Part shown: piece by piece, positions 22,845 through 30,999 of the stretch
Layout: every line of letters starts with the position of its first letter
How positions within the stretch are numbered: the first letter of the stretch is position 1
Origin: Azohydromonas aeria
Lineage (GTDB): Bacteria > Pseudomonadota > Gammaproteobacteria > Burkholderiales > Burkholderiaceae_C
Length of the DNA: 34,870 nt
Assembly (NCBI RefSeq): GCF_009760915.1
Contig: NZ_VIDQ01000077.1
Location: forward strand, 1 to 34,870
Direction of reading: 5' to 3'
Notes under the pieces: model-generated
Told to the model about the DNA's origin: nothing
Database searches by the model: none
What the model saw: only the letters and a program-made list of their open reading frames with translations
Translations under genes and position numbers: made by a program

Positions 22845-23459
22845 ATGAACGTCCACACCCAGCGCCTGCGCGTGGCCGGCCCGGCCGGCGAGATCGAATG
22901 CGCCCTGGACGCGCCGCCCGAAGGCACGCCGGTGCGCGGCCTGGCCGTGCTGTGCCATCCGCATCCGCAGCACGGCGGCACCATGGACAACAAGGTGGTG
23001 CAGACACTGGCGCGGGCCTGCGTGCAGCAGGGCTGGCGCAGCGTGCGCTTCAACTTCCGCGGCGTGGGCGCCTCCGCCGGCGCCTGGGACGAGGGCCGCG
23101 GCGAGATCGAGGACGCGCTGGCCGTGATCGCCGCGCTGCGCCAGGACGGGGAGGCGCTGCTGCTGGGCGGCTTCTCCTTCGGCGGCTTCGTCGCCTCGCA
23201 GGCGGCGCAGCGCGTGCAGGGCGCGCCGCAGCGCCTGGTGCTGGTCGGCCCGGCCACGAGCCGCTTCGACGTGGCGCCCGTGCCCGCCGACACGCTGGTG
23301 GTGCACGGCGAGCACGACGAGGTGGTGCCGCTGTCGGCCACGCTCGACTGGGCGCGGCCGCAGTCGCTGCCGGTGGTGGTGGTGCCCGGCGGCGGGCATT
23401 TCTTCCACGGCCAGTTGCCGCTGCTCAAGTCGATCGTGCTGCGTCACCTGGCGCACTGA
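22845..23459 (+). CDS. Alpha/beta hydrolase (small dienelactone-hydrolase-like)
   Basis: 204 residues. Catalytic triad candidates: nucleophile Ser in LLGGFSFGGFVASQ, Asp in VHGEHDEVVP and His in VPGGGHFFHG. The N-terminal half has VLCHPHPQHGGTMDNKVVQ and FNFRGVGASAGAWDEG, which mark the widespread CHPHPxxGG(T/S)M subfamily of bacterial esterase-like proteins. No signal peptide. Substrate unknown. It is translationally close to the ferredoxin gene upstream; a joint function is only inferred. Confidence 0.9.
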   Translation: MNVHTQRLRVAGPAGEIECALDAPPEGTPVRGLAVLCHPHPQHGGTMDNKVVQTLARACVQQGWRSVRFNFRGVGASAGAWDEGRGEIEDALAVIAALRQDGEALLLGGFSFGGFVASQAAQRVQGAPQRLVLVGPATSRFDVAPVPADTLVVHGEHDEVVPLSATLDWARPQSLPVVVVPGGGHFFHGQLPLLKSIVLRHLAH

Positions 23460-23531
23460 CACGCTTTCCGGACCCCTTTTCCTCCACCCCTCTCAAACGA
23501 CACTGGCGGCCGCTGCCCCTGCCCGCCGCGC

Positions 23532-23547
23532 GGGCGGCGCGCCGCCC
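23532..23547. repeat. Perfect 16-base palindrome upstream of dacA
   Basis: GGGCGGCGCGCCGCCC lies 25 bases before the dacA start, in a 112-base gap. It may be the terminator stem of the preceding operon or an operator; there is no T-run. Confidence 0.3.
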
Positions 23548-23571
23548 TGACTTGCCCCCGACCGAATCGCC

Positions 23572-24720
23572 ATGAAACGCTTCTTTGCCTTCCTGCTGGC
23601 CGCGACGCTGGCATTGCCCGGCTTTGCCCAGGCCCCGCAGCCGCCCGAGATCGCCGCGCGCCAGTACGTGCTGGTGGACCTGTCCAGCGGCCAGACCCTG
23701 GCCGAGCGCGAGGCCGACGTGCCCGCCGACCCGGCCTCGCTGACCAAGCTCATGACCGCCTACGTCGTCTTCACCGCGTTGCGCGACAAGAAGCTCACGC
23801 TGGAGCAGACGCTGCCGGTGAGCCAGCGCGCCTGGAACGAGCGCAAGGGCGGCGCCTCGGTGATGTTCATCGACACCACCATGAGCCCGAAGGTGGACGA
23901 GCTGCTGCGCGGGATGATCGTGCAGTCGGGCAACGACGCCTCGGTGGTGCTGGCCGAGGGCGTGGCCGGCTCGGTGGACGCCTTCGTGGCCATGATGAAC
24001 CGCCAGGCCCAGGCCTGGGGCCTGAAGAACACCGAGTTCAGGAACGTCACCGGCATCACCGAGCCCGGGCACCGCAGCACGGCGCGAGACATCGGCGTGA
24101 TTGCCGCGCGCATCATTCGCGACTTCCCCGAGTACTACCCGCTCTACGCGCTCAAGGACTACACCTACAACAAGATCCGCCAGGACAACCGCAACCTGCT
24201 GCTGCGCCGCGACCCGACCGTGGACGGCATGAAGACCGGCTACACCGACGCCGCCGGCTACTGCCTGGTGGCCAGCGCCAGCCGCGACTTCCCCAACGGC
24301 AAGCGGCGCCTGCTGTCGGTGGTGCTGGGCACGGCCTCGCGCGAGGCGCGCGCCAGCGAGAGCCAGAAGCTGCTCAACTGGGGCTACGGCAGCTTCGACA
24401 ACGTGCGCCTGTTCGAGCCGGGCAAGGCCATCGTCACGCCCGAGGTGTGGAAGGGCGCGGCGGCGCAGGCCAAGCTCGGTGCCGCCGCCGGCGTGGTGGT
24501 GTCGGTGCCCAAGGGCGAGGGCCAGCAGCTGCAGACCAAGGTCGAGCGCGCCGACCCGCTCGTGGCGCCGCTGGCGCAGGGCCAGCGCGTGGGCTCGGTC
24601 AAGGTCAGCACCCGCGCCGGCACGCCGGTGGCCGAGGTGCCGCTGGTGGTGCTGGAGCCCGTCGAGCCTGCCGGCTTCATTGGCCGCACCTGGGATGCGC
24701 TGCGGCTGTGGATCAAGTAA
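23572..24720 (+). CDS. dacA: D-alanyl-D-alanine carboxypeptidase (PBP5/6 type)
   Basis: 382 residues with a Sec signal peptide (cleavage after GFAQA). Penicillin-binding motifs are complete: SxxK as SLTK (Ser56, Lys59), SGN at 119-121 and KTG in DGMKTGYTDAAGY. A C-terminal beta domain (~275-360) is followed by a short amphipathic tail (FIGRTWDALRLWIK) that would anchor it to the inner membrane's outer face. The enzyme removes the terminal D-Ala from peptidoglycan pentapeptides. The dat gene follows after 60 bases, so both genes may share a transcript. Confidence 0.94.
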   Translation: MKRFFAFLLAATLALPGFAQAPQPPEIAARQYVLVDLSSGQTLAEREADVPADPASLTKLMTAYVVFTALRDKKLTLEQTLPVSQRAWNERKGGASVMFIDTTMSPKVDELLRGMIVQSGNDASVVLAEGVAGSVDAFVAMMNRQAQAWGLKNTEFRNVTGITEPGHRSTARDIGVIAARIIRDFPEYYPLYALKDYTYNKIRQDNRNLLLRRDPTVDGMKTGYTDAAGYCLVASASRDFPNGKRRLLSVVLGTASREARASESQKLLNWGYGSFDNVRLFEPGKAIVTPEVWKGAAAQAKLGAAAGVVVSVPKGEGQQLQTKVERADPLVAPLAQGQRVGSVKVSTRAGTPVAEVPLVVLEPVEPAGFIGRTWDALRLWIK

Positions 24721-24730
24721 CCTGACCGGC

Positions 24731-24748
24731 TGAGCCGCCCCCGGCTCA
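24731..24748 (+). other. Hairpin between dacA and dat
   Basis: TGAGCCG-CCCC-CGGCTCA begins ten bases after the dacA stop. Without a T-run it is more likely an mRNA-stabilising hairpin or partial terminator than a full stop. Confidence 0.35.
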
Positions 24749-24780
24749 CCCTGCCGCCCAAGCCCTTCGAAGGAGCCGCG

Positions 24781-25680
24781 ATGCACCCCGCACCGATCCA
24801 GCCCCAGAGCCTGTGCTTCCTGAACGGCGAGTTCCTGCCGCTGGGCGAGGCCCGGGTGCCGGTGATGGACCGGGGTTTCCTCTTCGGCGACGGCGTCTAC
24901 GAGCTGCTGCCGGTGTACGGGCGGCGCTTCTTCCGGTTTGAAGACCACATGGCGCGGCTGGAGCGCAACCTGGGCAAGCTGCGCATCGTGAACCCCTTCA
25001 GCCGCGAGCAGTGGCTGGCGCACGCGCGGCGCCTGGCCGCGGCGCAGGAGGCCGAGGACCAGTCGGTCTACCTGCAGGTCACGCGCGGCGTGGCGCCGCG
25101 CGACCACGCCATGCCCGACGGGCTCACGCCCACGGTGTTCATGATGAGCAGCCCGCTGCGCGCGCCCACGGCCGAGCAGCGCCACCAGGGCGTGGCCTGC
25201 GTCACGGCGCGCGACTTCCGCTGGGAGCGCTGCGACCTCAAGACCACCTCGCTGCTGGGCAACGTGCTGGCGCGCCAGATCTCGGCCGACCATGGCGCCA
25301 GCGAAACCATCCTGCTGCGCGAGGCGGCCAGCGGCATCAGCTACCTCACCGAGGGCTCGGCCAGCAACGTCTGGATCGTGCACGAGGGCGCGCTGCTGGG
25401 CCCGCCCCGGAGCGAGCACGTGCTCGAAGGCGTGCGCTACGAGCTGCTGCGCGAGCTGTGCGAGGAGGTGGGCATTGCCTACAACCTGCGCCCGATTCCC
25501 GAGGCCGACCTGCGCGCGGCCGACGAGGTGCTGCTGAGTTCCGCGGCGCGCGAGGTGCTGGCGGTGACGCGCCTGGACGGTGAGCTCGTCGGCCACGGCG
25601 CGCTGCGCGGCAAGCCCGGGCCCGTGTACGGCCGGCTCTACGAGGCCTACCAGCGCGCCAAGGCCTTGCAATCCGTCTGA
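24781..25680 (+). CDS. dat: D-amino acid aminotransferase (class IV PLP enzyme)
   Basis: 299 residues, fold-type IV. It reads YELLPVYGRRFFRFEDHMARL near the N-terminus (in part: GVYELLPVY), RDHAMPDG, the PLP lysine in CDLKTTSLLGNVLAR, and the cofactor-phosphate region LTEGSASNVWIV. D-amino acid aminotransferase interconverts D-Ala and alpha-ketoglutarate with pyruvate and D-Glu, a precursor of peptidoglycan; a branched-chain or aminodeoxychorismate-lyase activity is the main alternative within the class. The gene has a GAAGGAG site at 24769-24775, lies after dacA and before ybeD, an arrangement I know from Burkholderiales, and ends at an intrinsic terminator. Confidence 0.9.
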   Translation: MHPAPIQPQSLCFLNGEFLPLGEARVPVMDRGFLFGDGVYELLPVYGRRFFRFEDHMARLERNLGKLRIVNPFSREQWLAHARRLAAAQEAEDQSVYLQVTRGVAPRDHAMPDGLTPTVFMMSSPLRAPTAEQRHQGVACVTARDFRWERCDLKTTSLLGNVLARQISADHGASETILLREAASGISYLTEGSASNVWIVHEGALLGPPRSEHVLEGVRYELLRELCEEVGIAYNLRPIPEADLRAADEVLLSSAAREVLAVTRLDGELVGHGALRGKPGPVYGRLYEAYQRAKALQSV

Positions 25681-25704
25681 GCCGCCCCATCTCCCAAGCC
25701 TTAC

Positions 25705-25730
25705 GGGCGCGGTGCTTGCCGCGCCCTTTT
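25705..25730 (+). terminator. Intrinsic terminator after dat
   Basis: GGGCGCGG-TGCTTG-CCGCGCCC followed by TTTT; 24 bases after the dat stop. Confidence 0.85.
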
Positions 25731-25774
25731 CATTGCCCGGCGCCATTCCAGCGCCGATTCAACGCTGTCAGGCC

Positions 25775-26053
25775 ATGAACACTGCTGCCACGCCCCGCGA
25801 CTCGCTCATCGACTACCCGTGCGCCTTCCCGATCAAGGTGATGGGCGTGCACGTCGAAGGCTTCACCGAGGCCGTGGTCGAGGTGGTGATGCGTTTCGAC
25901 CCGGCCTTCGACGCGGGCAGCGTCGAGAAGCGGCCCAGCAGCAGCGGCAAGTACCTGGGGCTCACCGTCACCGTCACTGCCACCAGCCGCGAGCAGCTCG
26001 ACGACCTCTACCGCTCGCTGAGCTCGCACCCGATGGTCAAGGTCGTGTTGTGA
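25775..26053 (+). CDS. ybeD: DUF493 (YbeD-like) small protein
   Basis: 92 residues. DUF493/YbeD proteins have an ACT-like ferredoxin fold; here YPCAFPIKVMGVH, KRPSSSGKYLGLTVTVTATS and LYRSLSSHPMVKVVL match the family. The gene usually lies directly before lipB, and a link to lipoylation or regulation is suspected but not proved. In this window two minus-strand genes sit between them. Its 3' end overlaps the opposing Sel1-repeat gene by 17 bases. Confidence 0.92.
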   Translation: MNTAATPRDSLIDYPCAFPIKVMGVHVEGFTEAVVEVVMRFDPAFDAGSVEKRPSSSGKYLGLTVTVTATSREQLDDLYRSLSSHPMVKVVL

Positions 26054-26765
26054 CCCCCGCGGGCGGCGGCGTGGCTGCGTCGTCGCCCTCCAGCCGCTGC
26101 GCCAGCGCGCGCGCCTTGAGCGCGGCGGCCGGGTCGCCGCCGGCGGCCGCCGCGGCATACCAGTAGCGCGCCAGGCGCAGGTCCTGCGGCAGCCCGTCGC
26201 CGGCCTCGTACATCGAGGCCAGCAGGTACTGCGCGCCGTTGTCGCCGCCCACCGCCGCGGCGCGGAACCAGTGCGCGGCCTGCGCCGCGTCGCGCGGCGC
26301 GCCGCGGCCGAGGTAGAAGGCGGTGCCCGTCTCCAGCTGTCCGGCGGTGCTGCCGGCCTCGGCGGCGCGGGCGTACCAGCGGTGCGCCTCGGACAGGTCG
26401 GCGCGGCCGAGGTGGCCGCTCTCGTGCAGCCGGCCCAGGTCGAACATTGCCGTGACGAAGCCGTGCCGTGCCGCGCGCGTCATCAGCCGCAGCGCTTCCT
26501 GCAGGTCGGGGCGCGGCATCTCGCCGCGCAGGTGCATCACCGCCAGGTTGTGGTCCGCCGCCGGCAGCCCGGCGCGCGACAGCGCCTCGAAGGCGGCGCG
26601 CGCCTGGGACAACCGGCCCGCCTCGTAGTCCTGCACGGCCGCCTGCAGCGCGGCCTGTGCCTGCGCATCGGGCCCGGCGGCGTGTGCCGGCCCGAGGGCC
26701 AGCGCCGCGCCGGCGAGCAGGGCCGCGGCCGGACGCAGCAGGATCGAGGCGAGGCGGTATTTCAT
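26037..26765 (-). CDS. Secreted Sel1/TPR-repeat protein
   Basis: 242 residues with a signal peptide (MKYRLASILLRPAAALLAG, cleavage after AHA). The rest is helical repeats: one TPR-like unit (QDYEAGRLSQARAAFEALSR) and about four Sel1 repeats, e.g. AMFDLGRLHESG, HRWYARAAEAGSTAGQL, AAHWFRAAAVGGDNGAQYLL and LARYWYAAAAAGGDPAA. Such repeats form scaffolds for protein contact, here in the periplasm. The start at 26765 is chosen for its signal peptide; the frame remains open upstream without one. It lies 149 bases downstream of the DUF4331 gene and is probably its operon partner. Confidence 0.88.
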   Translation of the reverse strand: MKYRLASILLRPAAALLAGAALALGPAHAAGPDAQAQAALQAAVQDYEAGRLSQARAAFEALSRAGLPAADHNLAVMHLRGEMPRPDLQEALRLMTRAARHGFVTAMFDLGRLHESGHLGRADLSEAHRWYARAAEAGSTAGQLETGTAFYLGRGAPRDAAQAAHWFRAAAVGGDNGAQYLLASMYEAGDGLPQDLRLARYWYAAAAAGGDPAAALKARALAQRLEGDDAATPPPAGVTTRP

Positions 26766-26914
26766 GGCGGGCTTGCAGATAAGGCAGTGCGGCGCGGGAT
26801 GCGGCCGCCGCAGCCACGATAAGACGGCGGCGCCCGGGCGTGCCACCCGGGGCGAGCATCCGTGTCCCGGACAGGGCCGCGCCGCCTCGGCTGCGGCTCA
26901 AGGCCCGCCGCGCC

Positions 26915-28462
26915 TCAGGGCTGGCCCGCGCCCGGCAGCGGGGTGTTGAGGTACGGGAAGCGCGGCAGCAGCGGCACCGCGGCCTGGTCCACCGCGTCGT
27001 GCAGCTTGAAGGCGGTGTCCTTGAGCGGCACGGCCGCGGGCCTGCAATCCGCACCCAGTCCCAGGGCGTCGCTGTTGCCGTTGGCCATGCACAGCCCGCC
27101 CATCACCGCTACCAGCGCGATGTCCACCACGTCGTCCTTGGGCCGGCGGCCGTTGGGGAAGCCCGCGAAATCGCTGCCGCCGGCCAGCAGGTTGCCGACC
27201 ACGCCCAGGCGGTTCTGCTGCGCGTAGGGCACCGGCGCGATGTCGGTGTTCAGGCGCAGCATTTCCGCGGGCGTGACGCGGCGCGGCTGGTTGAGCTTGG
27301 GGATGCCGGTGAGGAAGGTCGTGACCAGGTCGGTGCGCGGCAGGTTGGTCGGGGCGATGCCCGGGGCGCCCAGCGCGATCTCCAGCAGCGCTGGCAGCGT
27401 CGGGTTGGTGACGTAGCGGCCGAACTGCGCGTCGCCGCGCGGGCGCGAGCCGTTGAAGCGGTCCTTGTCGCGCAGCCCGATGACGACCTCGTTGACCAGC
27501 GGCATGCCCAGGCGCGAGACCTGTACCCAGGGCGCGTCGAAGTCGCCCTCGGTGGTCTGCAGCCCCGGTTGCGGCGCGAACTGCAGCTTGCGCGTCTGGC
27601 GCAGGCTGGCCGTGGTCCAGCCGCCGATGACCGGATCGCCGCCCTGGGTCAGGCAGCTCTTGTGGATTTCCAGTCCCAGCGTGGTGACGTTCTTCTGTGA
27701 CAGCGGGTTGGGCAGCGCGCCGATGCGCGCCGGGTCGGTGATGACGGACAGCGGCGCGTTGACCAGGTCGAAGATGGGCCCGAGGTTGACGGCGAAGGCT
27801 TCCCGGCGCTGGCCGGCAAAGATGCGCGCGGGCTGGCTGCAGCCGGGCACGTTGACGCTGTAGACGTGGCGCGCGGCGTAGCCGGCGTAGTCGGGCAGCG
27901 TCTTGGTACCGATGTGGTCCACGGGCTTGTTGAACCAGGTGGCGCCGGTGGCGGCGCTGGTGAGGGGCTGCGCCGTGCCGTCGCGCATGTCGCCGCGGCG
28001 CACGTAGACGGCAAACTTCTGCTGCACGTTGAGGTTGGGGTCGCTCGGCCCCGTGATCTGGCCGCTTTGCGACAGCGGGATCGGCACCATCTGGTCGCCG
28101 ATGGGCAGCTCGGCACCGCGCCCGCCGTTGGACAGCAGGTTGCGGAAGCGAAAAGTGAAGGTCAGGTTCTCGCGCGCGTCGCCGTCGTTGTCGATGTGGA
28201 TGTCGTAGACGGCGTTGGGGTCCATCAGGAAGTAGTTGGGTCCGCCGTAGGCGTCCTGCAGCGGCTGGTAGTTGGCCAGCAGCGTGACGTAGCCGTCGCG
28301 CCCGTTCTCGTAGCTGCGGAACATGTAGAAGTCGGTGCCGTCCACCTTGGGCGCCGTGGTGATGAACGGGGCCTCGCGGTGGCTGGAGGCCTGGGCCGCG
28401 GCGGCGGCGGCGAGCATTGCGGCCGCCACGAGGGCGGCGCGGCGGCGGGGAAGCTGGTCCAT
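26915..28462 (-). CDS. Secreted DUF4331 family protein
   Basis: 515 residues. A signal peptide (RRRAALVAAAMLAAAAA, cleavage after AQA) is followed at once by SSHREAPFIT, the hallmark of DUF4331, then DGTDFYMFRSYE and DIHIDNDGDARENLTFTFRF (in part), and near the C-terminus the DGR/DDVVDIALVAVMGG region. The family is periplasmic or extracellular, often found beside TPR proteins and sometimes anti-sigma/sigma genes; its function is unknown. AGGAG lies five to nine bases before the ATG. It is divergent from lipB and, with the Sel1 gene, interrupts the ybeD-lipB-lipA order. Confidence 0.9.
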   Translation of the reverse strand: MDQLPRRRAALVAAAMLAAAAAAQASSHREAPFITTAPKVDGTDFYMFRSYENGRDGYVTLLANYQPLQDAYGGPNYFLMDPNAVYDIHIDNDGDARENLTFTFRFRNLLSNGGRGAELPIGDQMVPIPLSQSGQITGPSDPNLNVQQKFAVYVRRGDMRDGTAQPLTSAATGATWFNKPVDHIGTKTLPDYAGYAARHVYSVNVPGCSQPARIFAGQRREAFAVNLGPIFDLVNAPLSVITDPARIGALPNPLSQKNVTTLGLEIHKSCLTQGGDPVIGGWTTASLRQTRKLQFAPQPGLQTTEGDFDAPWVQVSRLGMPLVNEVVIGLRDKDRFNGSRPRGDAQFGRYVTNPTLPALLEIALGAPGIAPTNLPRTDLVTTFLTGIPKLNQPRRVTPAEMLRLNTDIAPVPYAQQNRLGVVGNLLAGGSDFAGFPNGRRPKDDVVDIALVAVMGGLCMANGNSDALGLGADCRPAAVPLKDTAFKLHDAVDQAAVPLLPRFPYLNTPLPGAGQP

Positions 28463-28545
28463 GACGGCTCCTGCCCGGCACCATGCCGGGCTCGCGTCTG
28501 TACGAAGCCGTGTCGCGCGTGGATGTGAGGGGATGTGTAGGGGCT

Positions 28546-28551
28546 GACAAT
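28546..28551 (+). promoter_or_regulatory. Probable lipB -10 element
   Basis: GACAAT ends six bases before the lipB ATG and there is no ribosome site, so the message may be leaderless. Having its own promoter would explain how lipB works without read-through from ybeD. Confidence 0.5.
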
Positions 28552-28557
28552 TCGCGC

Positions 28558-29256
28558 ATGACCGATGCCGCCGCGATTCCCCAAGTCCCGCAACTGAAAT
28601 GGCTGGGCCGTGCCGACTACGCCGCCACCGAGGCCGCCATGCGCGCCTTCACCGAGGCACGCACCCCCGACACGCCTGACGAGATCTGGCTGTGCGAGCA
28701 CCCGGGCGTGTTCACGCAGGGCGTGGCCGGGCGCGCCGAGCACGTGCTGGCGGCGGGCGACATCCCGGTGGTGCAGACCAACCGCGGCGGGCAGGTGACC
28801 TACCACGGGCCGGGACAGGTGGTGGCCTACCCGCTGATCGACCTGCAGCGGCTGGGCCTGTTCGTGCGCGAATACGTGTACCGGCTGGAGTCGACGGTGC
28901 TGCGCGTGCTGCAGGACTACGGCGTCACGGGGCACCGCGTGGCCGGCGCGCCGGGCATCTACGTGAAGCTCGACGACCCCTTCGGCCATGCCGCGCTGAC
29001 CGGGCCGCTCGATCCGGCCGACCCGTTCCGCGGCCTGGGCAAGATCGCGGCGCTGGGCATCAAGGTCAGCCGGCATTGCAGCTATCACGGCGTGGCCTTC
29101 AACGTGGCGATGGACCTGGAGCCCTTTCACCGCATCAACCCTTGCGGTTATGCCGGGCTGCAAACCATCGACCTCGCTAAAATCGGGGTTTTCACCACAT
29201 GGGATGACGCGGCCGCGCGACTGGCGCTGCGCCTGCAGTCGCAACTGAGCCGATGA
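28558..29256 (+). CDS. lipB: Octanoyl-[ACP]:protein octanoyltransferase LipB
   Basis: 232 residues. LipB moves octanoyl from acyl carrier protein to the lipoyl domains of 2-oxoacid dehydrogenases and GcvH. The acyl-carrying Cys is in RINPCGYAG and the catalytic Lys in ALGIKVSRHCSYHG; RGGQVTYHGPGQ and AGAPGIYVKL are also typical. A 10-residue insert (DPFGHAALTG and following) lies before the Lys region compared with E. coli. It overlaps lipA by four bases (ATGA at 29253-29256). Confidence 0.95.
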   Translation: MTDAAAIPQVPQLKWLGRADYAATEAAMRAFTEARTPDTPDEIWLCEHPGVFTQGVAGRAEHVLAAGDIPVVQTNRGGQVTYHGPGQVVAYPLIDLQRLGLFVREYVYRLESTVLRVLQDYGVTGHRVAGAPGIYVKLDDPFGHAALTGPLDPADPFRGLGKIAALGIKVSRHCSYHGVAFNVAMDLEPFHRINPCGYAGLQTIDLAKIGVFTTWDDAAARLALRLQSQLSR

Positions 29257-30263
29257 GCACCGAACTCCCCAGCGCTCCTGGCGTGCCCGCCACCCCGGGT
29301 GCCGCTCCCGCCGCCTACGACCCCACCGCCAAGCAGAAGGCCCAGGCCAAGACGGCGCGCATCCCGATCAAGGTGGTGCCGGCGGAGGTGCTGAAGAAGC
29401 CCGAGTGGATCCGCGTCAAGGCGGGCTCGCCGACCACGCGCTTCTACGAGATCAAGGAGATCCTGCGCGAGCACAAGCTGCACACCGTGTGCGAGGAAGC
29501 CTCCTGCCCGAACATCGGCGAGTGCTTCGGCAAGGGCACGGCGACGTTCATGATCATGGGCGACAAGTGCACGCGGCGCTGCCCGTTCTGCGACGTCGGC
29601 CATGGCCGCCCGGACCCGCTGGACGTCAATGAGCCGGAGAACCTGGCCAAGACCATCGCGGCGCTCAAGCTCAAGTACGTCGTGATCACCAGCGTGGACC
29701 GCGACGACCTGCGCGACGGCGGCGCAGGGCACTTCGTGGAGTGCATCCGCAAGACGCGTGAGCTCTCGCCGCTCACGCAGATCGAAATCCTCACGCCCGA
29801 CTTCCGCGGCCGCATGGACCGCGCGCTGGACATCCTCAAGGCCGCGCCGCCGGACGTGATGAACCACAACCTGGAGACGGTGCCGCGTCTGTACAAGGAA
29901 GCGCGCCCGGGCTCGGACTACCAGTTCAGCCTCAACCTGCTCAAGCGCTTCAAGGAATTCGCCCCGGGCGTGCCGACCAAGAGCGGCATCATGGTCGGCC
30001 TGGGCGAGACCGACGACGAGATCCTGCAGGTGATGCGCGACATGCGCGCGCACGGCATCGACATGCTGACGCTGGGCCAGTACCTCGCGCCCAGCGGCCA
30101 CCACCTGCCGGTGCGCCGCTACGTGCACCCGGACATCTTCAAGATGTTCGAGGACGAGGCCTACAAGATGGGCTTCACGCACGCCGCCGTGGGCGCAATG
30201 GTGCGCTCCAGCTACCACGCCGACCAGCAGGCGCATGCGGCCGGGCTGGCGCCGGCGGCCTGA
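29253..30263 (+). CDS. lipA: Lipoyl synthase LipA
   Basis: 336 residues, radical SAM enzyme that inserts two sulfurs into protein-bound octanoyl groups. The auxiliary cluster Cys are in CEEASCPNIGECFG, the radical SAM cluster in CTRRCPFCDVGHGRP, and the C-terminal RSSYHADQ supplies the conserved Ser ligand. The first ~45 residues are a Pro/Ala-rich tail before IPIKVVPAEVLKKPEWIRVK. Co-translated with lipB and followed by two hairpins. Confidence 0.96.
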   Translation: MSTELPSAPGVPATPGAAPAAYDPTAKQKAQAKTARIPIKVVPAEVLKKPEWIRVKAGSPTTRFYEIKEILREHKLHTVCEEASCPNIGECFGKGTATFMIMGDKCTRRCPFCDVGHGRPDPLDVNEPENLAKTIAALKLKYVVITSVDRDDLRDGGAGHFVECIRKTRELSPLTQIEILTPDFRGRMDRALDILKAAPPDVMNHNLETVPRLYKEARPGSDYQFSLNLLKRFKEFAPGVPTKSGIMVGLGETDDEILQVMRDMRAHGIDMLTLGQYLAPSGHHLPVRRYVHPDIFKMFEDEAYKMGFTHAAVGAMVRSSYHADQQAHAAGLAPAA

Positions 30264-30283
30264 GCGGGAGGTTCCCTTCTTGT

Positions 30284-30303
30284 GGCGCCCGCCAACGGGC
30301 GCC
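30284..30303 (+). other. Hairpin after lipA
   Basis: GGCGCCCG-CCAA-CGGGCGCC, a perfect 8-bp stem 21 bases after the lipA stop, just before the bidirectional terminator. Confidence 0.4.
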
Positions 30304-30312
30304 GTCCATGAA

Positions 30313-30335
30313 AAAGCCGGGCAGTGCCCGGCTTT
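30313..30335. terminator. Bidirectional intrinsic terminator (lipA / tlpA-like)
   Basis: AAAGCCGGGC-AGT-GCCCGGCTTT. Read on the minus strand it ends in TTTTT, on the plus strand in TTT, so it serves both the lipA transcript and the opposing thioredoxin-like gene. Confidence 0.85.
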
Positions 30336-30368
30336 CGCGTTTCAGGGGAGGAAGCAAGACCGGCCGCT

Positions 30369-30875
30369 TCAGCCCTTCTTGAGCAGGTCCTCGACCAGCA
30401 CATGCAGCGCGGCGAAGTCGGGCTGGCCGACGTAGCGCTTGACGATGCGGCCCTGCTGGTCGAGCAGGAAGGTGGTGGGCGTGAGCTGGATGTCGCCGAA
30501 GCGCTTGGCGATCTGGCCGGTGTTGTCAATGGCCACGCCGAAGGGCAGCTGGCGCGTCTGGGCGAATCTGGAGACGTAGGCCGGCGGGTCGTAGCTCATG
30601 GCCACGGCGAGGGTTTCGAAGCCGCGGTCCTTGAACTTGTTGTGGGTGGCAACGATCTGCGGCATCTCCGCGACGCAGGTCGTGCAGCTGGTGGCCCAGA
30701 AGTTCACGAGCACGACCTTGCCCTTGAGCGACGAGGTGGTGCCGCTGCTGCCGTCGAGCAGCGTGTAGCTCACCTCGGGCGCGGGCTCCAGGCTCGCCAT
30801 GCTCTGCCAGGCCAGCACGCCCGCGGCCAGCGCCAGGGCGGCCGCGACGGCGACGACGGGACGACGCAACTTCAT
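30369..30875 (-). CDS. TlpA/ResA-like periplasmic thiol:disulfide protein
   Basis: 168 residues. A single N-terminal hydrophobic segment (VVAVAAALALAAGVLAW) anchors or exports it; the thioredoxin fold follows with VLVNFWATSCTTCVAEMP, where the active site is CTTC, and the cis-Pro in TPTTFLLD. Such proteins act in the periplasm, for instance reducing cytochrome c or oxidase subunits. The start at 30875 is the ATG (MKLRRP); a GTG nine bases upstream is possible. No cytochrome-maturation genes are adjacent, so the target is unknown. Confidence 0.9.
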   Translation of the reverse strand: MKLRRPVVAVAAALALAAGVLAWQSMASLEPAPEVSYTLLDGSSGTTSSLKGKVVLVNFWATSCTTCVAEMPQIVATHNKFKDRGFETLAVAMSYDPPAYVSRFAQTRQLPFGVAIDNTGQIAKRFGDIQLTPTTFLLDQQGRIVKRYVGQPDFAALHVLVEDLLKKG

Positions 30876-30986
30876 GATGGGCACTCGGTCAGGCTGGGAA
30901 AGGCGGGCAGTTTAGGCCAGGGCGCCCGGGCCTGGCTTGACATCGGTCATTCGCGCGGCGGGCGTCGAAGGCCCGCGGGGCCGGGC

Positions 30987-30992
30987 CAAAAT
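30987..30992 (+). promoter_or_regulatory. Possible -10 element of the lipoprotein gene
   Basis: CAAAAT ends seven bases before the ATG at 31000; no ribosome site. Weak match to the consensus (4 of 6). Confidence 0.35.
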
Positions 30993-30999
30993 CGCCAGC

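Noticed and set aside
23425..25746. Minus-strand open frame of ~770 codons opposite dacA and dat
   Set aside because: Antisense shadow; the plus strand encodes two enzymes with complete active sites.
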